Shown in pieces: positions 26,650 through 34,428 of a stretch of DNA of 64,000 nt. Origin of the DNA: Aquimarina brevivitae. GTDB lineage: Bacteria > Bacteroidota > Bacteroidia > Flavobacteriales > Flavobacteriaceae. The translations under genes and the position numbers were made by a program. The notes under the pieces were generated by a model. The model saw only the letters and a program-made list of their open reading frames with translations, did not search any database and was not told the DNA's origin. The stretch lies in assembly GCF_004216895.1 (NCBI RefSeq), contig NZ_SGXE01000001.1, positions 868,001 to 932,000 of the forward strand, read 5' to 3'. Each line of letters starts with the position of its first letter. The stretch's first letter is position 1.

Positions 26650-28569
26650 TCATTTTATGAATTTCAAGGTTCGTTTTAAAATGCCTCGCTGTACAATTAT
26701 AAAATAAATTCCTTTTTTTAAGTCTTTAATGTATACTGGAAATTTAGCTTTTGATTTTTCAATTACTTTCTTTCCTACTCCGTTATAAATGGTTATTTGG
26801 TCATACCAATTTTTATCTGAACAGTATAGGTAGTCTTTTGAAGGGATAGGAAAAATTACGATCGAACTATTGTTTTGATCTTCTACAGCTAAGGTGGGAT
26901 TATATTCAAAAGCTCCTAAATCTTTGGAAGTGCCAACAGGCCTGGAGGTATTAAAAATATCGTAAAAAACGGGAGTAGCCGTACCTCCCTGATCGATCAT
27001 AGGGCTATTTTGCGTTGTCTGATAATTAAGATAAGTATTTTCGTCAGCAGCAGAACCAGGTAATGTTTCTGCAATGTAATGAGGTGAATCTGTGATTAAG
27101 TTATTCAAGACAATTATGTTTGTACTCATATCATCCTGAGAAAGTATTTCACCTTCATTTTCATTAGGTGCCGATATTATGTTATTGCTTATGCTAACAT
27201 CAAATGCATCTCTTACCCTAACGGCTCTACCCGAGGTTCCGCTTTGAGGAGAAACAGGCCTCCAATTAACGGTATTATGATGAATATCAACTAGCCCAGA
27301 GAGTACTCCATTACCGTCATTACCTACAAATATTGCATTTCTATAACCATCGATTACATTATTTCTAATACCGATATGTGTTGCTTCGATATTGATACCA
27401 TTATTTGAAGGTTCAAATGATTGCCCTACATAATCCGGATTTTGACCTATATAATTTGCTTCTATGACTACATCTCTTATCGCGGCTATAGTCTGTGCAT
27501 TTTGAGGATTAATCCCTAGTAGTCTATCCATGATATTTTGATAGATCATAACGTGTCTTTGACCATCACCTCTAATTGTTAATGCGGTTTTGGTATCCGC
27601 CAAATTGGTAAAATTATTTTGAGCGATAAATTGCTTTTCTCCTCCCTGAACACGAACCCCATGCTCTGGTTGAGGAGCCCCTATAAGATTATTCACGCTA
27701 TTGGATACAAATGAAAACCGATTACTCCTACCTGAATAAACTCCAATAACCCCAAAATCATGTATGCTAGAATTAAAAACACCAAAAACATCAGATTCAT
27801 CCTGAAATATAGCTCTTCCAGTAGTTTGCTCTATCTCTATTCTTAATGCTAAAATATGAGAAGAATTATTGACAACAGATAATCCTCCTGCTCCAAAGGG
27901 TCCGGTACCATAGGGTATCAAATGTAAATCCATCAATTTTATATCTGAAGAATTTCGTATTCTTAATACTTCTTGTCCATCAGAGATTAAAATTGGCAAT
28001 GCTCCGGATCCATACGACCCTAAAATTTTTGCATCACCTTGAAGATTCAAAATATCTTGCCCCTGAGTATCAAAAGTATCTCCCCTATGAAACAATAATC
28101 GAGTATTGTCTGTTAGTTGTTGTAGTGCAAAATCTGCAGTTAACCACGCGGAATCGACACTTAATCCATCATTAGCATTATCCCCATTATTGGCTACATA
28201 ATAGGTTGTACCTATAAATGGCGATACAGTTACAGATATGATTTCCTCTTCTGTACTGGCATCAGGAAATGTAGCCCTACATAACACGTTATAGGTGCCG
28301 GGATTTTCAAAGACATAACCAGCTACCATTCCTTTGGTGAAAGGTTGCTCCTCTATGGGTAGAGTGTCATCAAATTCAAAATACCAGGTAAAATCGGTAT
28401 TTACTAAATCATTGTCATTGTCTAGGCCTAAAGACGTGGTCGCATCAAAAAAAACATAGAAAGGTGCAGTTCCTGTGGATTCTGATACTTCTACAATTAG
28501 ATCGTATTGTGCTATACTAGTTGCAGGCAATAGAAAGCAAATCAAGATAATATTTCTAAAGTTTTTCAT
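26650..28569 (-). CDS. Secreted parallel beta-helix protein with PKD domain and type IX sorting signal
   Basis: The 639-residue protein has a signal peptide (to TSIAQ), then a PKD-like domain (about 25-115, VEVSESTGTAPFYVFFDATTS). A long right-handed beta-helix follows (about 125-540) with many N-rich turns such as NNVIDGYRNAIFVGND. A C-terminal type IX sorting domain (about 565-639) includes IFPIPSKDYLY, GKKVI and a final KRTLKFIK. It would be exported through the outer membrane by T9SS and anchored or released. Beta-helix proteins often bind or cleave polysaccharides; no catalytic signature is recognised. It has no 33-bp palindrome upstream, unlike several neighbours. Confidence 0.85.
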   Translation of the reverse strand: MKNFRNIILICFLLPATSIAQYDLIVEVSESTGTAPFYVFFDATTSLGLDNDNDLVNTDFTWYFEFDDTLPIEEQPFTKGMVAGYVFENPGTYNVLCRATFPDASTEEEIISVTVSPFIGTTYYVANNGDNANDGLSVDSAWLTADFALQQLTDNTRLLFHRGDTFDTQGQDILNLQGDAKILGSYGSGALPILISDGQEVLRIRNSSDIKLMDLHLIPYGTGPFGAGGLSVVNNSSHILALRIEIEQTTGRAIFQDESDVFGVFNSSIHDFGVIGVYSGRSNRFSFVSNSVNNLIGAPQPEHGVRVQGGEKQFIAQNNFTNLADTKTALTIRGDGQRHVMIYQNIMDRLLGINPQNAQTIAAIRDVVIEANYIGQNPDYVGQSFEPSNNGINIEATHIGIRNNVIDGYRNAIFVGNDGNGVLSGLVDIHHNTVNWRPVSPQSGTSGRAVRVRDAFDVSISNNIISAPNENEGEILSQDDMSTNIIVLNNLITDSPHYIAETLPGSAADENTYLNYQTTQNSPMIDQGGTATPVFYDIFNTSRPVGTSKDLGAFEYNPTLAVEDQNNSSIVIFPIPSKDYLYCSDKNWYDQITIYNGVGKKVIEKSKAKFPVYIKDLKKGIYFIIVQRGILKRTLKFIK

Positions 28570-28727
28570 AGCATTTGTTTTTGTAGTGCAAATGATTACT
28601 TGTTAAAGATGGTGGGATAATCTGTTTACCTTAATTGCTAGCTATCAAATAGGATTTTATTGCAACAAAGCTTTTTATAGTATGGATAATATAGCTGAAC
28701 AATTAAACTTATTGCGCAAATTTATTA

Positions 28728-29411
28728 TCAGGGAGACTTTTCATATTTAAGTTCGAATGTATTGTTTGTCGGTATAGGTAGGCCCAAATCATAAGTGCCT
28801 GTTAAGAATACATCATCGCCTATATATTCTAATGTAGCGTTATAATTGTTGGTATTGGTTGAGGTTTCAAATTCTAAGAATCCTGTAAAATTAATACTTC
28901 CATTATCACCGTACCATTCTCCAGTAAAATCAAATGGCCCTTGTTGTACCCCATCAGAATCTATATATTGGGTATAACCTGTAATGATACCTTCTTCCGT
29001 AAAAACTAGTTCCATTTCATAAGAAGAATTTCCTTCTTGAGAAATACCAGGGCTATATGTGCCTTTAAAAGTAGCATTTAGCGTATTATGAATTTCAACT
29101 GAAGCGTCATAGCTACCAGCCATATTGGTAGCAACAATCTTTAGCGTATAGTTTCCCCATGGTAGTGATGTATCCCAGGAGATAACTCCAGAGTTTTTAT
29201 CAATTGAGACTCCCTGAAGAGTATTTTCAATTGAAAAACTTCCCCTGTTTCCATTCCAGTTTACGTTAGGTGCAGTAGTATTACCCATAGTAAAAGCGGA
29301 GGTTGTTATATCATTTGCATACTCAAAAACAGGAGCGGTTGCAGGACCATTGTCATCATTAGAGCAAGCTATTACTACACAAGTCAGGATGATCAGTATC
29401 GTTTTTTTCAT
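28728..29411 (-). CDS. Surface lipoprotein with Ig-like (putative Ig) domain
   Basis: The 227-residue protein has a lipoprotein signal (LTCVVIAC, then SNDDNGP). An Ig-like beta domain (about 28-110) has the GVISWDTSLPWGNYTLKIVATN pattern of He_PIG domains. The C-terminal half (about 112-227) is beta-rich and aromatic, with FTEEGIITGYTQY and GDDVFLTGTY. The role is unknown. It is the first of five units preceded by the 33-bp palindrome and a perfect -7 box. Confidence 0.75.
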   Translation of the reverse strand: MKKTILIILTCVVIACSNDDNGPATAPVFEYANDITTSAFTMGNTTAPNVNWNGNRGSFSIENTLQGVSIDKNSGVISWDTSLPWGNYTLKIVATNMAGSYDASVEIHNTLNATFKGTYSPGISQEGNSSYEMELVFTEEGIITGYTQYIDSDGVQQGPFDFTGEWYGDNGSINFTGFLEFETSTNTNNYNATLEYIGDDVFLTGTYDLGLPIPTNNTFELKYEKSP

Positions 29412-29517
29412 AATTTGATTTCTTTGTTTTCATTAAGTTGAACAAATCTTTTGGTTTGTAGATTGAGATATCACTTTGTTCCCATCTGCATTGTTACTTA
29501 ATTGAAAAGTTAAGTTA

Positions 29518-29578
29518 CAAACTTAGGTTCTGTAGTTTTTTTCGTGTCCGGGATATTTGAAATTCAAAAAATCCGGAC
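29518..29578 (-). promoter_or_regulatory. 33-bp palindrome P1 plus -7 box, upstream of the Ig-like lipoprotein
   Basis: Inverted repeat 29546-29578 has ends GTCCGG/CCGGAC and core TTTGAAATTCAAA. On the minus strand, 20 bp further, is TAAGTTTG (29525-29518), a perfect TAnnTTTG. The start codon is about 105 bases downstream. Confidence 0.75.
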
Positions 29579-29595
29579 GTATTTATGAAAAACTA

Positions 29596-29627
29596 AAGCA
29601 GCAAACTCTTGTTAAAGTTTACTGCTT
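29596..29627 (-). terminator. Terminator of the collagen-like lipoprotein gene
   Basis: AAGCAGCAAACT and AGTTTACTGCTT form a 12-bp stem with one mismatch. On the minus strand it runs into TTAGTTTTTC. Confidence 0.6.
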
Positions 29628-29721
29628 ATTGCATAGAGGAAAATAACTCTATTCACAAACTAACTTATTGTAATGATATATGATTACAGTATTATTACCT
29701 TAAAGGATTTTGTACTACTGC

Positions 29722-30303
29722 TTATTTATCGATATTATAAAGGTCTGCAACTTCTTCATAAGACATTTTATTTAAGTTCTCCACAGACCTTCCTGCGGCT
29801 TGACCTCCAGGGATAATTACATATCTAAAGTCGTTAAAAAAGGTGAAATTATTCGTGCCTCCATCTGTAGTGTTGACTCTAACCTGTATGCTTGTTTCTC
29901 CTGCTCCTTCAAATAATCCAAATGTATAATTTTCATTTTGAGAAGATAAAAGATAGGGAAGAATATAAACTCCATCAGTACTGCTATCTGTAGCTCTTCT
30001 ACCATATACAAAAACTGCATCTGTGTTGGCGTTAAACTCAGTATCGCTAATTGCACCCAGACCCATAAGGTTTGTTTCTTGTGCCCCATCTAACAAGAAA
30101 TCTCTAGGTATCCAGTCCGAATAGATTACATTAGCAGTCCCTGGATCCCCTTGATCACCTTGAGGTCCCTGATCACCTTGTGGACCTTGTTCTCCCTGAG
30201 GACCAATAGGTCCTGCCGGTCCGTCTTCTCCTTCGCAAGAAAAGATCGTTATTGATACTAAAACTAGAGCTGTGTACCGAATTAAATTTTTCATCGCTTT
30301 CAT
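29722..30303 (-). CDS. Lipoprotein with collagen-like GPQG repeats
   Basis: The 193-residue protein has a lipoprotein signal (SITIFSC) and, directly after it, eleven or so collagen G-x-y triplets (about 24-56, GPAGPIGPQGEQGPQG and on), then a globular C-terminal domain of about 135 residues. The stalk would hold the domain away from the outer membrane as a trimer. Such lipoproteins are common in Flavobacteriia; their ligands are unknown. The start may be the first Met or the fourth (MKNLIRY), which gives a more usual signal. The 33-bp palindrome and a perfect -7 box lie just upstream. Confidence 0.8.
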   Translation of the reverse strand: MKAMKNLIRYTALVLVSITIFSCEGEDGPAGPIGPQGEQGPQGDQGPQGDQGDPGTANVIYSDWIPRDFLLDGAQETNLMGLGAISDTEFNANTDAVFVYGRRATDSSTDGVYILPYLLSSQNENYTFGLFEGAGETSIQVRVNTTDGGTNNFTFFNDFRYVIIPGGQAAGRSVENLNKMSYEEVADLYNIDK

Positions 30304-30329
30304 TTTTTATGTTTTTAAAAGTTATGATA

Positions 30330-30391
30330 CAAACATATAGTGGGGTACTGATCTCTATGTCCGACATGTTTGAAATTCAAAAAATTCGGAC
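30330..30391 (-). promoter_or_regulatory. 33-bp palindrome P2 plus -7 box, upstream of the collagen-like lipoprotein
   Basis: Inverted repeat 30359-30391 has ends GTCCGA/TCGGAC and core TTTGAAATTCAAA. On the minus strand, 21 bp further, is TATGTTTG (30337-30330), a perfect TAnnTTTG box, 26 bases before the start codon. Confidence 0.8.
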
Positions 30392-30442
30392 GTCTTACTA
30401 TAGTTGTAGTTCATTTTTAATTGATCACCCTGAATAGGCTTA

Positions 30443-30475
30443 AAAAAAAGGAGATACTTATGGTTCTCCTTTTTT
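30443..30475. terminator. Terminator after the double-glycine peptide gene
   Basis: AAAAAAAGGAGA (30443-30454) and TCTCCTTTTTT (30465-30475) form a stem with a 10-base loop and U-runs on both strands. It lies 18 bp past the peptide stop codon. Confidence 0.85.
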
Positions 30476-30492
30476 ATAGCAATTCTTTATTT

Positions 30493-30648
30493 TTAATTTA
30501 CTCCCCTGGTAGCCATAATTGCGGCTATATAATAACACTCTGGACATAGGAAAAAAGGGACAGGTTCTGGTTGCCTATTATCCTGTCCTCCTTTTATGCA
30601 GGCTAATTCCTTTCTGTTCAATTTTTTAAAGTTTTCAAGATTTTTCAT
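30493..30648 (-). CDS. Double-glycine leader peptide (bacteriocin-like precursor), 51 residues
   Basis: ATG at 30648-30646, stop TAA at 30495-30493. The leader MKNLENFKKLNRKELACIKGG is the Bacteroidota form of the GG leader (hydrophobic residues at -4, -7 and -12 relative to the cut, then GG). The 30-residue core starts QDNRQPEPVPFFLCPECYY and holds a CPEC (CxxC) motif and a short hydrophobic run. Such leaders are cut by the C39 protease domain of a peptide exporter; no exporter gene lies in this window. The gene has its own palindrome-linked promoter and terminator. Whether the product is an antimicrobial or a signal cannot be told. Confidence 0.75.
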   Translation of the reverse strand: MKNLENFKKLNRKELACIKGGQDNRQPEPVPFFLCPECYYIAAIMATRGVN

Positions 30649-30689
30649 TTCTAAATAGTTTTGATTAATATTAAAATCATATTTCTTAA

Positions 30690-30750
30690 TAAACTTAGAA
30701 GAATGGAGTGTTTTAATATCCTAAAATTTTGAAATTCAATAAAACAGGAC
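30690..30750 (-). promoter_or_regulatory. 33-bp palindrome P3 plus -7 box, upstream of the double-glycine peptide
   Basis: Inverted repeat 30718-30750 has ends GTCCT/AGGAT and core TTGAAATTCAA; it is the most diverged copy. On the minus strand, 20 bp further, is TAAGTTTA (30697-30690), one base off the -7 consensus. The start codon is 41 bases on. The palindrome begins 4 bp after the stop of the preceding gene. Confidence 0.7.
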
Positions 30751-30754
30751 ACCT

Positions 30755-31366
30755 TCAGTTAAACATTTTTTTGCAATTAAGTATCTGTTGGAGGTCATCT
30801 CCAAGACCTTCCTTAGTCCATAGCTCAAGGTCTTCTAAGATAATCAGAGGGTTTTGATCAGCTTCTATATATTTTGCTATTGAAATTACGAGAGGATCTT
30901 TAAAATCACTTATCTTAATTATTGATTTACCTCCTGGGATCGACAATTTTTTTTGATATAGGTAACAAAAGACCATAACTAAATCTCCCTCTTTAGCTTT
31001 TACATCTCTAAAACAATCAGAACTTAGGGAAGAAATGTTTTTGACCTGTAGCAGGTTCTTTTGATCATATAATACACTATCGATCCTTATTAATCCTTTT
31101 TTAAAATGGTAGTTTTTCTTTTGTATAGAATGTTGAAGATCAGTTATTGTTCCTAAAACAACCAGACCGTATTTTTCCCCACAGTTACCTATAAATGGCC
31201 CTGTTTGGTTCCACCAGTAGGTATAATTAATACTTATAACATTAGCGCCGGGATTTATGGTTTTACTGAGTTCACTTTTAGGGACATTACAATAAAAGAA
31301 ACAAAGACTTACTATAATTAGTGCAATAAGGGTAATCAATACTATGGATTTTTTAAAGGAATGCAT
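30755..31366 (-). CDS. Unknown membrane-anchored or exported protein
   Basis: The 203-residue protein has an N-terminal hydrophobic segment (about 8-26, IVLITLIALIIVSLCFF). A soluble, probably extracytoplasmic domain follows with two Cys pairs, including NCGEKYG and a late NCKKMF. I recognise no family. It begins 2 bp after the SIMPL-like gene ends, as the last gene of the kelch operon. Confidence 0.65.
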   Translation of the reverse strand: MHSFKKSIVLITLIALIIVSLCFFYCNVPKSELSKTINPGANVISINYTYWWNQTGPFIGNCGEKYGLVVLGTITDLQHSIQKKNYHFKKGLIRIDSVLYDQKNLLQVKNISSLSSDCFRDVKAKEGDLVMVFCYLYQKKLSIPGGKSIIKISDFKDPLVISIAKYIEADQNPLIILEDLELWTKEGLGDDLQQILNCKKMFN

Positions 31367-31368
31367 GG

Positions 31369-31983
31369 CTAATCTTCTAGTAAGAAGGTAACCTTTATAT
31401 GATACTTGGTTGGCTGTTTCATGCTACCAATGTAGAAGCCCTGATTTCTATGATTTGAGTTTTCAATAGCCACAACCTTCCCTATTTTTCGTCCTATATT
31501 TGATGCAATAATCATTGCCTGACTTTTTGCATCTTCAGTAGCTTTTTTACATAGTTCGCCTATTTCCTTATCAGATAGTTCCTCTGCATATACGTCTACT
31601 CTAGTGTTGATAACACCCTCTACTTTTTGGCTTAAAATACGCTTTACTTCATCCATAGAATTTGTATGATAAATATAAAACTCGGAGGTGTTATAGGCGT
31701 ATGATGAGAGACGGTACAGCACATCTTCTTCAAACTGACTAAAATCAATATTTACTTTACTTAGAGCGGATGCATATTCCTTTTTTACCTGGTCAATTGT
31801 TTTACCGTCTACATTGCGGTAATTATCCGGGTAAATCTCCCTAAATTCTATGTTAACTATATAATCTTTTATTTTATTTTTTTTAATTGTTTCTCCAAAG
31901 ACAGTTATAGTGTTTTTTTGTTGTGCATTCATTACGCAAAGACTTAAAAAAAGGATTAGTGTTATTGTTTTAATAGATTTCAT
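31369..31983 (-). CDS. SIMPL-domain-like (DUF541) exported protein
   Basis: The 204-residue protein has a signal peptide (ending VMNAQ), an N-terminal strand TITVFGE, and the C-terminal helix KATEDAKSQAMIIASNIGRKIGKVVAIENS, the most recognisable part of SIMPL proteins. The family is periplasmic or surface-exposed and poorly understood. It lies 24 bp after the stop of the M23-like gene and 2 bp before the next gene, so it belongs to the kelch operon. Confidence 0.7.
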   Translation of the reverse strand: MKSIKTITLILFLSLCVMNAQQKNTITVFGETIKKNKIKDYIVNIEFREIYPDNYRNVDGKTIDQVKKEYASALSKVNIDFSQFEEDVLYRLSSYAYNTSEFYIYHTNSMDEVKRILSQKVEGVINTRVDVYAEELSDKEIGELCKKATEDAKSQAMIIASNIGRKIGKVVAIENSNHRNQGFYIGSMKQPTKYHIKVTFLLED

Positions 31984-32007
31984 GCTAAGTATATTTTAAA
32001 TTTAATT

Positions 32008-32571
32008 TTATGGGAAAACAGTTTCTTTGAGGCACCATTGGTCAGAAAAGTTAAGATGCTGTTGAATAAAATCGTCAGTGCCAAATTGTAATGGGCAATA
32101 GGCAAGGTTTTGATTGTCATTGATTTGAAGTTCAATTCTGTTATTCACACCAACTGTTCCTATACTTTGGTCTATTGCTATCTGATCTCCTACAGCGACT
32201 GCTACATTTAAAACGTGGTCATAGATGATAAGCCAATTGGGTAGCTCAGATGGTTTGATCCATATCTAATAATCATCAATATTAGGGTTGTTCCTAATGT
32301 CTACTACAACTCCTTCCGAAACTGATTGTACAGAAACAGCTGCCTGATTTGTAAAATATTCTATGGCCGGATTTTTTTGTGAAGGAGTAAGGTCTGCCCC
32401 AAAAGGAATGATGGTATCTACGTGACCTAAGGCTACTGGCGGTATATTTAACACAGGTGGATTAGTATCCATTTCATCACTATTGCATCCTTTAAGAAGT
32501 ATAAGCAATAGGATGAACCCCTTTTTTATAAAGAGACTTTTATAATTTATATTTTTTAAAATCTTAATCAT
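32008..32571 (-). pseudogene. M23/LytM-like lipoprotein interrupted by an in-frame TAG
   Basis: Frame from ATG 32571-32569 to TAA 32010-32008, 187 codons, with one amber codon at 32268-32266. Before it the protein has a lipoprotein signal (LLILLKGC) and GHVDTIIPFGAD. After it the text continues without loss: IWIKPSELPNWLIIYDHVLN, VAVGDQIAIDQSIGTVGV and RIELQINDN, a LytM-type fold with degenerate metal residues. The residue lost is probably Glu (GAG to TAG). The start overlaps the kelch gene end by 8 bases. Alternative upstream starts lie inside the kelch gene. Confidence 0.7.
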
Positions 32572-33574
32572 ACCCCCAGATATATTGATAAAAGATAGTA
32601 TCTGGTTCAAAACTAAACCCATTAAGTATCCAGAGCTTATTGTTAAAATGTAGAGAAGTATGATAAGCTCTGGGGCTAAAGTTTTTAGGATGGGTTACAA
32701 TTTCCCAGTTGATCCCATCCTGACTAAACCAAATGTCATTAAAAAAGTTTTGATTAGGCCCTGCACCTGCAGTCAACCACATTCCTTTTTCATTAGCGGT
32801 AAGTCCCTGATTTCTCCTTGGAGCGAATTGAGCTCCAGGAGTAGCTAAATTCCATACAAATCCGTTATCAGAATACCATACATCATTAAGGTAGTTATTG
32901 TTTTGGTCAAGTCCGCCAATCACCCAGATACGATTATTATATACGACAGTTGTATGACCGGTTCTTCTTCCGAAAGGAGCAAAGTTGGTAACAAGGTTCC
33001 AATGGGTGCCATCGGTTACCCATATGTCTGCATTAACAGTTCCCTGACTACGCCCTCCTATAAGAAACATTCTACCGTTAAAGGTTGTAAATGAATGAAA
33101 CCTTCTTGGAGAAAAAGGAGCATTTGCCGTGGTCTGAACCCAATTTTTTCCATCTTTACTTTGCCATACATCATTGAACAGCGTTGCCCCTTGCATACCC
33201 CCTGTGATCCACATGCTATTTTTTGTAGGGGTCATCGCGTGTCCATATCTCGGCTCAAAGTTGGCCGAAGGATTAACAATTTTCCAATTTGTACCATCTT
33301 CGCTACACCATACATCGTTAAACGAAGTTTGACTTTCAATACCTCCTGTAACCCACATCTTTTTATTGAATATAGTAGAAGTATGTGATGCTCTTCCTCC
33401 ATAGGGAGCTTCTTGATTTACAGTAATACCTGATTTATTACTATTTTTATAAAATTCAGTGTTTTCATTTGTTAATTGTGAAGTATCAGTGTTGTATACT
33501 TCTTCGGGTTCGCAACCGACAATTAAAAGAGATAATAGAAGGAATCGATATAGTTGATAATAGCTATTTTTCAT
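32564..33574 (-). CDS. Kelch-repeat surface lipoprotein
   Basis: The 336-residue protein has a lipoprotein signal (LLIVGC, then EPEE) and six kelch-type blades of about 46 residues (from about 58). Each has an N-terminal RxxH(T/A) strand, W(V/I)(T/I)GG and a FNDVW(C/Q/Y)S end, which would form a six-bladed propeller. Such domains bind proteins or glycans. It is the first gene of a probable operon with the M23-like gene, the SIMPL-like gene and the 203-residue protein. Confidence 0.85.
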   Translation of the reverse strand: MKNSYYQLYRFLLLSLLIVGCEPEEVYNTDTSQLTNENTEFYKNSNKSGITVNQEAPYGGRASHTSTIFNKKMWVTGGIESQTSFNDVWCSEDGTNWKIVNPSANFEPRYGHAMTPTKNSMWITGGMQGATLFNDVWQSKDGKNWVQTTANAPFSPRRFHSFTTFNGRMFLIGGRSQGTVNADIWVTDGTHWNLVTNFAPFGRRTGHTTVVYNNRIWVIGGLDQNNNYLNDVWYSDNGFVWNLATPGAQFAPRRNQGLTANEKGMWLTAGAGPNQNFFNDIWFSQDGINWEIVTHPKNFSPRAYHTSLHFNNKLWILNGFSFEPDTIFYQYIWGYD

Positions 33575-33683
33575 TAGTATCTTTTTTATTATTAATTGAA
33601 AGTGTATAGAGAAACTGCTTATAATATTGGGTCCTTAATGAAGAGAAAAATCTAATCTCTGTATTTAGAAATATATAATTAGA

Positions 33684-33716
33684 ACCAAACAGTTTGAATT
33701 TTTCAAACTGTTTGGT
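33684..33716. repeat. Perfect 33-bp inverted repeat after the 162-residue lipoprotein gene
   Basis: ACCAAACAGTTTGAA (33684-33698), 3-base centre, then the exact complement to 33716. It has the same length and TTTGAA/TTCAAA core as the other palindromes but different ends (ACCAAAC/GTTTGGT) and no -7 box at the 20-21 bp spacing. It begins 8 bp after a minus-strand stop codon and may be a terminator or a diverged operator. Confidence 0.6.
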
Positions 33717-33723
33717 AATACTT

Positions 33724-34212
33724 TTAATTAGTAATTAAAACATCTTTAAATTTTGAATCAACAAACTCCCCTGTCTTTTTATTATATACCATATACTCCA
33801 GACGCCATCTAGTCGTTTTACCACTACCATAAATAGGAAATTCAACTCCTGAAGTGCTAGCTCCCGCATTTTCAGTTTCTATAAGGTCCAGGAAACCAGG
33901 ATAATTCTCTGCCCAAAAACGTATTTTAAAATCCCTTAAATGACTAGGAAGTTCAGCAAGAACATCTTTAGGAAGGAAATAGGAATAAATCCCTTTCTCG
34001 TAAGCGTCTAAAGCGGAAGGTCCAAATACTCCGGGAATATGGGGGTTTTGCAATTCATCGTCCCCAGGGAATCCCCAGTCTTTTCCATTTTCTACAATTT
34101 CGATTTGTGGTGTAGAAAGATTTTCATCTTCGTTTTCGATTTCAGGTTTAGTACAAGATGCCAGAAGCACTATAGTACATAATACAGTAATTTTTTTAAT
34201 TTGTTTTTTCAT
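33724..34212 (-). CDS. Lipoprotein of unknown function
   Basis: The 162-residue protein has a lipoprotein signal (IVLLASC, then TKPEIENEDEN). The domain includes KDWGFPGDDELQNPHIPGVFGP and RFWAENYPGFLDLIE. I recognise no family. It has its own palindrome/-7 promoter (34241-34302). Confidence 0.65.
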   Translation of the reverse strand: MKKQIKKITVLCTIVLLASCTKPEIENEDENLSTPQIEIVENGKDWGFPGDDELQNPHIPGVFGPSALDAYEKGIYSYFLPKDVLAELPSHLRDFKIRFWAENYPGFLDLIETENAGASTSGVEFPIYGSGKTTRWRLEYMVYNKKTGEFVDSKFKDVLITN

Positions 34213-34240
34213 AATTGAAACATATTTAAGTTAATAAGCT

Positions 34241-34302
34241 TAAAGGTATAATCGATACGGTTATTGAATATCCAGTATGTTTGAATTTCAAAAAATCAGG
34301 AC
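34241..34302 (-). promoter_or_regulatory. 33-bp palindrome P4 plus -7 box, upstream of the 162-residue lipoprotein
   Basis: Inverted repeat 34270-34302 has ends GTCCTG/CTGGAT on the minus strand and core TTTGAAATTCAAA. 21 bp further is TACCTTTA (34248-34241), one base off TAnnTTTG. The start codon is 28 bases on. Confidence 0.75.
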
Positions 34303-34319
34303 AAATAATTAGGGTAAAA

Positions 34320-34366
34320 AAGGATCCTCACTCCGTAGTTGATTAGCTTAGATAATGAGGATCCTG
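34320..34366 (-). terminator. Terminator of the 544-codon FN3/repeat lipoprotein gene
   Basis: AGGATCCTCA and TGAGGATCCT form a 10-bp stem. On the minus strand it runs into TTTTTTACCC. Confidence 0.8.
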
Positions 34367-34428
34367 GTGTAATGAAAAGCAATTCGACAAAAAACCTAAT
34401 CATTACTTGGCTTAATCGAAGATGATTC

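Noticed and set aside
29817..30089. 90-codon minus-strand ORF overlapping the collagen-like lipoprotein
   Set aside because: It is another frame of the real gene, which has a signal peptide and G-x-y repeats.
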